Origin: Xanthostigma xanthostigma
Taxonomy: Eukaryota > Arthropoda > Insecta > Raphidioptera > Raphidiidae
NCBI GenBank assembly: GCA_963575645.1
Contig: OY754476.1
Span: 2,418,001-2,482,000, forward strand
Direction of reading: 5' to 3'
DNA: 64,000 nt
Shown here: piece after piece, positions 48,956-60,265 of the stretch
Layout of the letters: every line of letters starts with the position of its first letter
Position numbering within the stretch: the stretch's first letter is position 1
Translations under genes and position numbers: made by a program
Notes under the pieces: generated by a model
Database searches by the model: none
What the model was told of the DNA's origin: nothing
The model's input: the letters and a program-made list of their open reading frames with translations, nothing else

Positions 48956-49714
48956 TCGCACCATGTTTAAGTATTTTTGAGAATTTAATGTCCCATTAAT
49001 AAAAAAAGTCCGATTATGTTGTAATCATTTGAATATTTTCTTCGGTAGTATACACATTCATTTTGCAAAAGAATATTATCTGTCAAATTGAAAGACAAAA
49101 TTTCAAGGCTCACTCTGATCCAGTCATTTTTTCCCAATGTTAATTTCCCTATGTGCACCTTACATGTTTACATACTGTATATCCGAAACTAAGAAAGATG
49201 AAAAAAACTTGTTTTAGCTTATGAGAATTAGTGTGTTTTTTTTCTACGAGTAGGTATACTACAGAAAATTATCTAAACATGTTTTGCGGGATTTTTTAAA
49301 TTTTACGATGTGTGCTTATTACCCGTTAGGTCGGGTTCGGGTCGTCATTTTTACATGGTAAATATGGCGTAGTCGCATCCTGGGCAAACTGCCAGATGAA
49401 TCTCCCAGTGAATCACAACATACGTTTTCCGTTGCATGCATGTTGTAAATCCACACGTAACAAAAAAAATAATAGCAATAAAAGATAGAATCTTCTATCT
49501 CTTACTCTATATTGTAGACGCTCGACAATTAAGGTTATTAGCGTCACATCTTATTCAATATTAATCCAAAGTCAAGCTAGAATCAGACAAATTATTGATA
49601 CTACTACAAAAAGCGCTTTTTTTAACGCGATAATATATAATTATAGCCGATGTCCATTCTAATATTGGTGAAATTTTTTTTGAAATCGGATAAGTAGTTT
49701 CGGAGATTACCTCC

Positions 49715-49980
49715 CAAGAGCGTAGATATGGGAGGGAGTAAAGGGGGTAATTCCCCCCCCTAGGATTATAGTAATAAAAAAATAAAACTGAAAATAATAC
49801 GAATCCCTGGCTAAAAAATAAAATTTAGATATACTTTTTGAAAAGGAAAATTAGTTTGGAAATTAATATTTTGCTTGACACCTTCCTTCGTGGTATTTTT
49901 GTGCGACATTAATTAAACTTTAATAAAAATATTGATTTTTTGTGCTTTACCACTCCGGAAAAAAAATATCTACGCCCTTG
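49715..49980. mobile_element. hAT MITE, CAAGGGCGTAGAT family, copy 1
   Basis: The ends are CAAGAGCGTAGATA and TATCTACGCCCTTG. The 8-bp duplication TTACCTCC lies at 49707-49714 and 49981-49988. It is 266 bp. The flanks (TTCGGAGATTACCTCC, then TACATCC) look like Helitron interior, so it probably landed in an older Helitron relic. Confidence 0.9.
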
Positions 49981-50305
49981 TTACCTCCTACATCCAAACT
50001 TTACCTCGTTATAAATTATAATATTAGTATTTAAAATCAACAATCAAAACCTACTTAGGCTTTAGTTTATCAGTAAGCTGTATGGTAACTTTTACTGTCA
50101 AATTTAGAGTAGTATTAATTATATAAGTATTGCAACAATCTGTGAAAATATTAATAGTTTCCTAAACTCTTCTTTGTATTATCTTTATATGTAAGTGAAA
50201 TAATTATGTTTTCCACACAAATCTTTCATCATCTGACACAAAAGTTGCGTTCTAGAAATCAAGCAATCGAAATGTTTACAGGACATTTTTTTTACATATA
50301 TGGGA

Positions 50306-51112
50306 CTAGCGGTCCCGCCCGGTTTCACCCGGGTGTAGATATGAGCGCCGCGCCGGCGCGCCGTCGCCGCCGACGATTCCCCCCCGCCGCCGCCGTGAAA
50401 ATGTAACGGCGCGCCGAGCGAAAAGGCATATGTTTAAACGATCAGAAAATGTTGAAAACATATTTTTAAAGACTACTTTAATTTTTTTATGACTTAAAGA
50501 AACATCTTTGTTTTCTCTAAAATTTATTTTCTTGTTAATTGTTATTAGAACTTTATGACAACGTTGATTTTTTCTGCCAATCGAAGTGCCAAAAATATTT
50601 TAGCTCTAGGCTAGAAACCATTTCCTTATAAAAATAATTTGTGTTAAATAAATAATAATTCTGATTGTTAAACTACATGTTTTGTTTTATTGTATCCTGT
50701 CCATCATTAAAAAATGCTCCTAAGGTCACGCCGCCGACAACGCCGCCGCCGCTCCTTTACCCATCGGCGCTCATATCTACCCGGGTGCAAAAGAACGAAT
50801 GGGGGGAGGGACATGAGTACGCACAGTACGCACATTCATCTTTTACTTTACCGATATTAATATTGTGTTCAAACTTCATGATGATCGGAGTTACCGTTCA
50901 AAAGTTTTTGTCGGACGGACAAAAATGTTACATTTTACATTTTTCATTGATGCTCCGCTCCTATTGGTCGTAGCGTGATATTATATAGCCTATAGCCTTC
51001 CTCGATAAATGGGCTATCCAACAAAAAAAAATGTTTTCAATTCGAACCAGTAGCCCCTGAGATTAGCGCGTTCAACCAAACAAACAAACTCTTCAGCTTT
51101 ATATATTAGTAT
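50306..51112 (-). mobile_element. Non-autonomous Helitron interrupted by a hAT MITE
   Basis: The 3' end (CTAGCGGTCCCGCCCGG on the + strand) and the body match the main family, with the empty TTTTTGTCGGACGGAC site. The 5' end is slightly altered (TATTAGTATATACA). A 444-bp element interrupts it inside the 3' hairpin at CCCGGGTG. Confidence 0.87.
50336..50779. mobile_element. hAT MITE TAGATATGAGCG, inside a Helitron
   Basis: CCCGGGTG is duplicated at 50328-50335 and 50780-50787. The ends are TAGATATGAGCGCCG and CGGCGCTCATATCTA. Subterminal GCCGCCGCCG-type runs make both ends very GC-rich. Removing it restores the Helitron hairpin exactly. Confidence 0.93.
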
Positions 51113-51459
51113 ATACATCGGTGATATATATTACGCATGTCGTGCCTGGGCGATGGGCGCACGCGTCGTTTACGACTTCCGCGATGCGCGCGCAGGAACG
51201 TTAGCCGTTCGTTCGTTAAACGGCGTTAGCCTGTCTTTGTCGTAAGCGTGCCAACTTTTCCTCTCTGGTTTCAGTCACAACAGCGTGCACGTGCGTTGTT
51301 CTAAATATAGCTTTTGGTCTCAAACTAGACGCCGTGTTCTTTCGCACCTTTAGCTAACGCTATCGCATAAGATGCTACTGCGTCGTCCACCACTATGATT
51401 GACTTCTAAGACCATATCAAAACCTCACGCTTCTGTTTCTACATAATGTTTATATTATA
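51113..51459. other. GC-richer spacer between two Helitrons
   Basis: It holds CpG-rich sequence (for example CGATGGGCGCACGCGTCGTT) that resembles neither neighbour. I see no open frame worth calling, and no inverted ends. Confidence 0.4.
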
Positions 51460-52164
51460 CTAGCGGTCCCGTCCGGTTTCACCCGGGTGCAAAAGAACGA
51501 ATGGGGAAGGAAGGGACATGAGTAAGCACATTCTTCTTTTTAAACTCAAACCTCCATTTTTGATGAAAATATATTTTTTAAGTAATAATTATTTCTTTTA
51601 AATCAATAATTACTGTACCTATAATAAATATTTAATTGAAAACACTGTAGGAAAATTATTTTTATATATAGGTATAGGTACTGTATAATAGTTTTCAAAT
51701 GAGCTATTATTTAGATTTATTTAATTTTAATTAGTTGTAAATAAAACTAAAATAAATTTAAATGATAGCCTTAGAAAAAAGCAATGTAGAAAATAAAAAA
51801 AAAAACATTAAAAACATATTCGTCCAAGGTGGGGCTCGAACTCAGGACCCTGAGATTAAGACTTAAGAGCCGGGCGCTCTACCGACTGAGCTAACCAAGA
51901 TCCGGTACGTGCGCCGCTAATATTGGGATATTCTGTTAGGGCATTCCACCTGAATATAAGTATATGGTGAAAAATGTTGACTGACATTCTGCAACATCTT
52001 TCATTGATTTTCCGCTCCTATTAGTCGTAACGTGATATTATAGGTATAGCCTATAGCCTGGGCTATCAAACAAAAAAAATGTTTTTCAATTCGATCCAGT
52101 AGTTCCTGAGATTAGCGCGTTCAAACAAACAAACAAACTCTTCTGCTTTATATATTAGTATAGA
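51460..52164 (-). mobile_element. Non-autonomous Helitron, long form
   Basis: A (51459) and T (52165) flank it. The minus strand starts TCTATACTAATATATAAAGC and ends with the CCCGGGTGAAACCGGACGGG hairpin and CTAG. At 705 bp it is the longest copy and carries a diverged version of the tRNA-Lys-like insert. Confidence 0.9.
51821..51903 (-). pseudogene. tRNA-Lys-like pseudogene within the Helitron
   Basis: On the minus strand, TTGGTTAGCTCAGTCGGTAG is box A and GGTCCTGAGTTCGAGCCCC covers box B. The anticodon arm holds extra sequence (CTCTTAAGTCTTAATCTC), as if its loop had been partly duplicated, so it is not functional. It corresponds to 2817-2886. Confidence 0.65.
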
Positions 52165-52332
52165 TGTATACGACTTCGCTCGAATACAATTTGGAATGCC
52201 GAAGTTTCAATAGTTCTAAATAAGTCACCCGTTCGGGAAGTTTTTTTTTTTTTTCGAAAAACCGTCGAACCCATTTCTTTATTTAGTAAGAAATCTTATA
52301 GGTTCACGTCTATCCTTCAAGAAAGTTTCGAG

Positions 52333-52548
52333 TAAGGGCAGGGGGGTAATTACCCCCCCAGGATCATAAAAATAAAAAAAATAATACGAATACCTGACCA
52401 AAAAATAAAAAGAAATTTGTTAAATTAGTTTGGGAATTAATATTTTGCTTGACACCTTCCTTCGTGAGTATTCTTGTGTGATATTAATAAAACTTAAAAA
52501 AATATTGATTTTCACCCCCCCCCCCACAAAAAATTATCTACGTCCTTG
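52333..52548. mobile_element. hAT MITE, CAAGGGCGTAGAT family, copy 2
   Basis: The 8-bp duplication GTTTCGAG is at 52325-52332 and 52549-52556. The right end is ATCTACGTCCTTG and the left is decayed (TAAGGGCAGG). The body (ATATTTTGCTTGACACCTTC and others) matches copy 1 at 49715. Confidence 0.9.
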
Positions 52549-52556
52549 GTTTCGAG

Positions 52557-55405
52557 CCCCGTTTGCGGTAAACATTTACAAGTAGGACTCCAGACAAATA
52601 TCATTCTAAAATTTTATTTTGATTGTTCAGGGTTATTTCTGAGTATTCCAATGATACTGTCAAGGTAGGGCAGGCATATTTTTCCCATCATATTATAATA
52701 TGCATTTCACAATATGCACGTCGTATTTAAAAAATCACATTAAATTAAAAGGAAATTACAGAAAGCGAAATGAGTTCTCTATAAAATACGAAATATAAAT
52801 CGTGTATTATTTAATAAACTTCTTTCATATCAACTAATAAATTATTTGTAACAACCCAACTCTTATGTGAAATTATTATTTGGAGAGATGCCATATTTTG
52901 CACATAAAACTGCCTCGCTTATAAACTCGTGTGTGTTGTTTTCTGGTAGTACGTCATATTAAAATTTTCTTTTAGGTCTTGGAAAGACAAAGGCATTATT
53001 CCATTAGGCATGTGTCCCCGATGGACCATGTTTTGTCCTAGCATCTATTAAGCTTGAGACAAAACGAGTGTTGTTCAGAATCTTTCCCCGTCGAACATTA
53101 CTCGAAATCATATACTTTTATTCTTTACTGAGCATAGGAATAAAATCGCAATCGAACCATTAGGATGCAAACATATACTTCTGTCTTTTTTTTACGCCGT
53201 AAGCACTGGCGTATCCAGGAGGGCAAAACAAGCACGGGGGACCCGGTTTAAGAAATTTCTAATTTGCCCTCTCCTTTTGAAACAGAGATACTTTATTCAG
53301 ATTGAATGCAAGTACATCAAACAATCCTATCTTCGGAGAAATCAAAGAAAGAGACGCAGATATATTTTCGATACGCTTTGTTGCGTTCACTCACCGCATA
53401 TTGAGTAGATAGACAATGATTCATATAGTAAATTATTAAAATATATATTATGCTCGAAATTTTTATCATTACTCTTGAAGTTCGAGTTATAGAATTTCTG
53501 CTGTATATGCAGTAGCGTACTTTTAACATGACGTCATATCGCGTCAAGTCTAACCGTTGTCCGTGCCATCATAACCATTGTGGAGCCAGTGTTGCTGCTT
53601 AACTGGCGCTTTGGGGCAACTAGAATACACTTTACGTAGTGGAAATACCATTGACTTGTAATATAACCAGCTTCTGTCTACCAAAACGTCTGCTGAGTTA
53701 GCGGTAAGCAATATACAAGTTCCCAGGATAGCGTAGATTTATTTTGAAACTGAAAAATTATTTTTGGGAACTGATTTTATGTATATAGTAGCGTTTCTAT
53801 CTAGCGTACATGTAATTCTGACCGACCTAATGTAATAATACTTGTCTTTATAAACCGCTACTCATCCAGTGCGGTCTATTCTCTTACTCTTTAATAATTT
53901 GATTTCATTGAATTGTTGCTATTTATTTTAAGTTACGACGATGATATAAAAGTATTTATTTTATGCGTATTTTCCGACAGAAAAAGGTCGGGTTACAGCG
54001 AGATAATTATTATAATTATTTAGTGCCTTCTTTGTCACTTATTACGTAAACGTGGAAATTGTGTATCATTAAAGCAAACCAGTGACATAACCTAACACTT
54101 TTTATCGGACCGTTGGAATATATTTTTATGTAAGTACTTAGTTTAAAACACTATTTTATTTACACAATAAACATTAATATTTTTGTTTAGATTTTCCAAG
54201 TATTTTTATTAGAAAGAAATAAATAAATTTACAGTTTTTTTATGCAAGTTTGAAAGATCAGAATATTTTTGTTGTAATTTAAAAAATATAATTCAGTGCG
54301 TACGTATAATTATGAAAGGCATGTTTACTACAATGCAAAAATTAAAAACAATATTGTGTTAAAATAGTGGTTTGAACTAGGTATTAAATTTTATCTTAGT
54401 CCCTTGCAGTGTTTGAGATTTTTTATTGCAAATTTTTACTATATTAAATAATTACAAATGGTGATTACACTATAATATATAAAATACTAACGGAGCGTCG
54501 AATTCCAGTAGTTTCGTTTTTTTCGACATTTTTCGAGTTTTTTTTATTACTTATGACGCCTAATTTGTATTGGCTCAAGTTTTTATTAAATTACCAGGCT
54601 TTCTAAACTTCGAGCGCGTCAAACAAAAATTGCATCTTAACCCGACCTTAATAAAATATTTATATCATGTTTCATTAAAATCGGGCAAACTGTTCTCAAG
54701 TTACAACCAAATATTCTAGAATCCGCTTTTTTTTTGTTTATAGGTGTCATACAAAATACTCAAAAACCCGTAGAAAACTTAACGACTATAGTGGTCCAGT
54801 TACTATTTTTTTATAATATTACTATATTAATTCATATAGAAACTAAAAAAATATGTTTACTATTATAAACTTATATAAAATTAATTCCGTGCCTATATAT
54901 ACTGAGGTCGGATTGGCTTTAAAGTTACTAAACACCCTGTAGATATAATGAAATGCACCACCGCGTCGTCGGTTTGTAATACATCAGCTGTTAACGGCCC
55001 CCGGGTTTGCTTCGTTTGAAACGCATATCCAGAAATCCAGGAGCCTGGCGTTCCATAAGGAATGATCGGAGATACACGGGAGAGCCGCGTGCGGCATACC
55101 ATGTACACAGATTATTACAGCGGCGTGCAATGTTTATTGACCCGCGAAGCAACACGACTGTTTTTAACGAGGCTCCGATTCCGAAACTATATTATACGGA
55201 TAATCCGCGATACAAATAGTCAAATACACTATGTACTTCGTACAAATGTTTGTCTATAATTATTATTTTATGTTAACTGCTCATAACTATGCATAATAAC
55301 AATAATAATAAGTATATAATTGTCAGCAGTTTAAGAAAAATCTTAACTCGTTCCTTGTATACAAATGTTTTTATTCTTTAGAAGATTTTTTCAACATATA
55401 ACTAT
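52557..55405. other. Spacer, no confident gene
   Basis: CACTGGCGTATCCAGGAGGG at 53214 resembles one end of another hAT element. A stretch at 54980-55220 is GC-richer with overlapping frames but no recognised motif. At 52974, TTTTCTTTTAG is followed by an open 21-codon frame, a weak exon candidate. Confidence 0.35.
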
Positions 55406-55923
55406 TAGTGATGTGCCCGATCGTTAAAAATGTATATCCGCGGATACGGATCTGAATACGGATATTTGGTTTCAAGTTCCGCGGATACGGATCTTAACTT
55501 TCTTAGAGTACGCGGCGGTAAATATTGCACATCGACCTTTGGAAAGAGACTATCTGTTATGGGAAAAAGTTATTGACCTCTTTAAGAGTTAACTCTCATA
55601 ACAGATTGTCTCTTTCCAAAAATCGATGTGCAATATCTCGTTATAAATATAGTTTTTTAGTACCTTTGAGTTATGTACTATTGGTATGGTACTCACTACG
55701 ATAAATGTTTGCAATATAAAGGTGCCAAACACGATTTTAAAAAATAAGAAATAATCTGAATGGAATTTAACAGTTTTTCATTATTACCTAATCACCTATG
55801 TATATATAAAATTTCATCTATGAATTGAAAATTAATAAGGTAAAAGATCCGCCAAAAACTAACGGATACGGATCTTTCTTCTCCCTCGGATATCCGCGGA
55901 TACGGATATCCGGCGCATCACTA
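55406..55923 (+). mobile_element. hAT MITE, GGATACGGAT family, copy 3
   Basis: The ends are TAGTGATGTGCC and GGCGCATCACTA. ATAACTAT is duplicated at 55398-55405 and 55924-55931. It is 518 bp with the same internal hairpin as the other copies. Confidence 0.95.
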
Positions 55924-55992
55924 ATAACTATATGTTTCCTGTACAATGTTTGTCTTTTGGAGCAATAAATAATTATTATTAGAAGAGACGAA

Positions 55993-56230
55993 ATACAGTA
56001 CAGCCTCTTTAAGTCAAAAACTTCCAAAACTCGAAAAAATGTTTGTTCCCTTCCCTTCAAGCCTCATAACCTCACTTAGTCGAAATCTCAACCCTCTATC
56101 TATAGGTCGAAATAATCAGTGAGTCCCCACGAGCCATTTCGATACATATTTTCCCTCCATAACTCGAAAAAATAAATTGGAACTCTGTTTCTCGAACATA
56201 GCAACTCAAAATTAGTCAGAATGTATCTTA
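55993..56230 (+). mobile_element. Probable pogo/Tigger terminal fragment
   Basis: ACAGTACAGCCTCTTTAAGTC begins a stretch of repeated 'AACTCGAAAAAA', 'TAGTCGAAATCT' and 'CCCTCCATAACTCG' phrases, typical of pogo-like element ends. The same TAACCTCTTTA motif starts the element at 56511. No matching right end was found. Confidence 0.5.
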
Positions 56231-56683
56231 ACCTCTACAAATTTTTTTTTTTTTTTTTCAATCGGAGCTTGTGGAAAAATATAATCATTTTGGTACGTCA
56301 CTGCAATTAAGCTTTACGTTGAAGACGCATATGGCTTATGTTACCTTCGACTTGCACGCGTCATATCACCATATGGATCGTTCTTCATTGATTCTCTACG
56401 CACTGTTATTTTTGCTTGCCTTGTACAAGCAATAATATTCAACAATACCTTTTTAATTAATATCATTTTTTTTAAATCTCACGTGAAATTTCCTCGATTA
56501 TTTTTAATTGCAGTGTAACCTCTTTAAAACGTTCTTCGTTATAACGAAATACTCCCTATAACGTACAAATGTTTACAATTTGGTTTACCTTAAAACCCAA
56601 ATATTAATACCTTCTTTATAGCGCAATAACCATTCTCTATTACGAAGAAATATGTTCATATTTAGGAGTCAGCAAATATTTAC

Positions 56684-57397
56684 AGACGCAAAGACGGCGA
56701 TTCTGAACCACCACTCACTATTCAACAAGCACTTGATGCCGCCAAACTTATCGAAAAATTCCTATTGTTTAATGAAGATGATTCCACCACATCCCAAGAC
56801 ATGTATAGATACTTAATAAAATTCAAAACAAATATTGGCATTGGTGATGTGCCGCATCGTTAAAAATGCATATCCGCGGATACGGATCTGAATACGGATA
56901 TTTGGTTTCAAGACCCGCGGATACGGATACGGATCTTAACTTTCTTAGAGTACGCGGCGGTAAATATTGCACATCGACCTTTGGAAAGAGACTATCTGTT
57001 ATGGGATAAAGTTATTGACTTCTTTAAGAGTTAACTCTCATAACAGATTGTCTCTTTCCAAAGATCGATGTGCAATATCTCATTATAAAGATAGTGTTTT
57101 ATTAGTATCTTTGAGTTATGTACTATTGGTATGGTACTCACTACGATAAATTTTTACAATTTTAAGAAATAAAAAATAATCTGAATGGAACTTAACAGTT
57201 TTTCATTATTACCTAATCACCTATATATATAAAATTTCATCTATGAATTGAAAATTAATAAGGTAAAAGATCCGTAAAAGATCCGCCATAAAACTAACGG
57301 ATACGGATCTTTCTTCTCCCTCGGATATCCGCGGATACGGATACGGATATCCGGCACATCACTAATTGGCATAGCGAAAAACGTCAAGCAAAGTTAA
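56684..57397 (+). pseudogene. Tigger-type transposase C-terminal fragment, interrupted
   Basis: The frame 56684-56841 encodes RRKDGDSEPPLTIQQALDAA, then KLIEKFLLFNEDDS and a short end. It continues after the MITE at 57373 with AKNVKQS and a TAA stop at 57395-57397. The pattern of EPP, an (A/E)ALxAAxxIxxFL helix and an acidic stretch is typical of the tail of pogo/Tigger transposases. The DDE core and DNA-binding domains are absent. The 8-bp duplication ATTGGCAT accounts for the break. Confidence 0.78.
56842..57364 (+). mobile_element. hAT MITE, GGATACGGAT family, copy 4
   Basis: ATTGGCAT is duplicated at 56834-56841 and 57365-57372. The ends are TGGTGATGTGCC and GGCACATCACTA. It is 523 bp. 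It sits inside the Tigger transposase fragment, so it is younger than that fragment. Confidence 0.95.
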
Positions 57398-57516
57398 TAG
57401 ACTATAGGTGATTGGAATAAATTAATTAGGTGAAATTTGCTTATTGTTCTTTTTTCCCTCCATATAACGAAAAAAAAATGCTCGGTCCCTTGAGATTCGT
57501 TATAAAGAGGTTGCAA

Positions 57517-58440
57517 TTAAATTTATTTGATACGTTCGTGTATTTTGCTTTATACCACTAAATATCTACCTAAACATTAATACTAATATGTTCTATGTAC
57601 AATTTTTCTGTGAAATAAAAGGAGAAAAATGATACAAAGTCAAAATGTTATTTGTTATAATGTATATTCTCTGATTTAAAAAGTTAACGTTAGATTTTCA
57701 TTGAAGGCACCCCCCTGCACCATTTAAATAAAATTTGGTAAGATTTAGTAATAGACGTCCTCTAACAGATTTGTTGCACGTCTGAACTCGAAAACTGTTC
57801 AACCGGTTTTCATGTGGTTTTCACGAATCAGTAGAGAAAATATTCGGGAAAGTAAAAGGCTATGACATTAGTTTCATTACACTATAATAACAAGGCTGAA
57901 CAGTGAAAAAAACAGACAAAGGGGTAAACTCACCTATTAGAAGTAAATGTTACATGTGCGCTATGTTAGTCCCCCTGCTTAGGCCATTACAATGTGTGTT
58001 TACATATGTTTTTTATAAAGAATGATCTATAATTCAATAACAATTTTAATAAAAAATGTTACAAACACAATAACTGACCATATCTGATGATAATGCCCCT
58101 CTTTTGCCGATATTGTTTTTCGTTTAGCTCTTTCAAAGTTTCAGTATTTTACATGATTAATAATATTGTAGTAAAGTTCAAAATTATTATTTTAAGGGAT
58201 GTATTAAGGGGTTAAATTTTCTATTTCGCTCAAAAAGCAAACTTAAGTTCTCACAATAAAGCTACAGTGCCTGTATTAGCTTCGTAATTCTCTAAGCGTG
58301 GAGTTTCGACTGTTGGCTCATTGCGCGACAAATAAAGACATCCTGTATATATCGACATACACGTGTACGCGTATTGTACACATGTAATGTCATAAGAGAG
58401 AACAGAGCGTACATACATTTTGTGTTCCATCTCTTAACAT
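57517..58440. other. A/T-rich spacer, no gene seen
   Basis: No coding or repeat structure was recognised. CTGAACTCGAAAACTGTTCA near 57782 resembles Helitron interiors but without terminal signals. Confidence 0.4.
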
Positions 58441-58448
58441 GTGCACAT

Positions 58449-58607
58449 ATGGTCCGTCCTAAACGCACGCGACAAGAAATGCCTCCGTGGCCGCAAATCC
58501 TGACGGCCCATCGGCATCATATGCATGTTAACGTGCTTCGTTATACCAGTGATCTAGAACGAATGGTCCGCGATCCGCAGCTTTGGATGGATAAAGTCGT
58601 TATTTTT
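58449..58607 (+). CDS. Unrecognised GC-rich open frame
   Basis: From ATG at 58449 the frame reads MVRPKRTRQEMPPWPQILTA, then HRHHMHVNVLRYTSDLERMV and RDPQLWMDKVVIF. It then enters an inverted-repeat element at 58608, where it continues by chance to a stop at 58667. The frame can be extended upstream to an ATG at 58374, but that part is A/T-rich and less protein-like. It differs from its surroundings in base composition and has a basic N-terminus. I recognise no domain. It may be a piece of a transposon protein or an exon of an unseen gene. Confidence 0.3.
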
Positions 58608-59038
58608 GAAGTGAAAACTTCTTTAGCGGCGTTGTACACTTTTTTTGTAATGGGTAAAAAATGTTAAACTCGCGTCAGATTCAGATTGAAAATTCGTAAG
58701 ACCTGATCGAAAATTCGTAAGACGAAAACTTTTTTGTTTTTTTTTGCTTAGCTATTTTAAAATAAATACAAAATGTAATCACATATTTTAATGGAGTAAG
58801 CAATTGTCTTTCAAATGCAAGAAACAGTTTTTTGATTTAATGAATATATTTTGACAAAATCAAATGTTTGTAAAAACGATTCTCACTAGTAGTGGATTTC
58901 TGAGCAACGCTAAGTATATATACGAGTTGTTGAGGCACGTCTACCGTACTTGCTTCGGGCTTCGGCAGTACATATACTAAAATTGGAACGATGCAGAGAA
59001 GATTCAAGTTTTCACTTCCGCCGGCACTCCCGGAGTGC
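58608..59038 (-). mobile_element. Inverted-repeat element, CTCCGGGAGTGCCGGC family, with insertion
   Basis: The + strand starts GAAGTGAAAACTTCTTTAGC and ends TTTTCACTTCCGCCGGCACT plus CCCGGAGTGC, a reverse copy of the element at 10489. About 190 bp of unrelated sequence lies inside. Confidence 0.78.
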
Positions 59039-59442
59039 AACCCGTCTTTTTTTTAACAGCAGATGCATATTACTATTGTTGGGTTGTAGAAAGAATTGAC
59101 AAAAAAATTGATTTGACAATGACCGTAGATTGTGATCATATTGTAACAAAACTGCTGTAGTCCGTGGCGGAAATTATTTATTTGCAGTACCTAATAAATG
59201 TTTAACAAACAGTAAAACACACAAACGAAAGCGTACTTCTTTAACTTAACAGAAATAATAATAATTCTTTAGAGTTCATAGTCGTCCCAACTGGGGGGCG
59301 CAACACTATAATGTATTCAAACTCCATGTCATCTAGAACATTATACTCACACAAAAACAAATGATTGCTAAATTTTGATCAAAATGCGTATAGAAAAACG
59401 TTGTTTTGAAACTACAAAAAACGATACTAAATATATATATTA

Positions 59443-60017
59443 CTAGCGGTTCCGCCCGGTTTCACCCGGGTGCAAAAGAACGAATGGGGAAGGAAGGGAC
59501 ATGAGTAAGCACATTCTTCTTAGTTTACCGAGATGAATGTTATGTTCAAACTTCGTAATGATCGGAGTTACCGTTTAAAAGTTTTTGTCGTTAAAAAGCA
59601 GTATTTATACTTTTTTTAAGTAATAAATTTCTTTTAATATAATAGATATTTAATTGAAAACACTGTAGGAAAATTATTTTTATATAGGTACCTATAGTTG
59701 TAACAGTTTTCAAATGAGCTATTAATTAGATTTATTTAATTTTACGTGACGCGCTAATATTGCAATATTTAGTTACGGCATTTCACCTGATAATATTTGT
59801 CGGGCGGACTAATTTTGAGATACATCTTGCAATATTTTTCATTGATGTTCCGCTCCAATTGGTCGTAGCGTGATATTATAATATAGCCTATAGCCTTCCT
59901 CGATAAGTGGGCTATCCAACAAAAAAATTTTTTTCAATTCGAACCAGTAGTTTCTGAGATTAGCGCGTTCACCAAACAAACAAACTCTTCAGCTTTATAT
60001 ATTACTATTAGTATAGA
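59443..60017 (-). mobile_element. Non-autonomous Helitron, long form without tRNA core
   Basis: A (59442) and T (60018) flank it. The minus strand starts TCTATACTAATAGTAATATA and ends with the CCCGGGTGAAACCGGGCGG hairpin and CTAG. TTTGTCG stands at both borders of the insert (about 59583-59589 and 59796-59802), matching the long form. The tRNA-like core has been lost by deletion. Confidence 0.9.
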
Positions 60018-60139
60018 TACACATTTTAAGAAAAATATATCAATCGATGAATTATTTTTCTAGCAGGATCGATGTCTCTTATGGAGAAATATGTGTGATT
60101 GATTATAATCTACGGTCGTTATAGAATCAGATTTTCTGA

Positions 60140-60265
60140 TAACGCTATCACGTGAATAGCCTTGACTGGGATGCACAAAGTATCTGATTAGTTGTTCTGC
60201 TGTTAGATTCTGATCAGGCAATTTTTTGGTTATATCGATTCATGCAGAGAGAAATATCCTGTTAT
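60140..60265. repeat. Dispersed repeat, partner of 38848
   Basis: CCTTGACTGGGATGCACAAA, then CTGATTAGTTGTTCTGCTG and TTAGATTCTGATCAGGCA, follow the same order as 38848-38970 with small gaps. The type is unknown. Confidence 0.55.

Larger units (their letters stand above)
56511..57516 (+). mobile_element. pogo/Tigger-like remnant split by a hAT MITE
   Basis: The left end, CAGTGTAACCTCTTTAAAACG, is mirrored by CGTTATAAAGAGGTTGCA at the right. Both inner flanks contain CCCTATAACG/CCCTCCATATAACG motifs. Between them lies the C-terminal part of a transposase, interrupted at 56842-57364. Without the MITE the element is about 475 bp, an internal deletion of a Tigger-type transposon. Confidence 0.82.

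Noticed and set aside
52974-53039. Last exon of the candidate gene at 28524 (TTTTCTTTTAG, then VLERQRHYS... stop)
   Set aside because: The phase fits, but 21 open codons are expected often by chance and the intron would be 18 kb. Not enough to call.
55007-55259. Two overlapping + strand frames with many Arg residues
   Set aside because: Two competing frames and no recognised motif or splice context; GC-rich sequence alone keeps them open.
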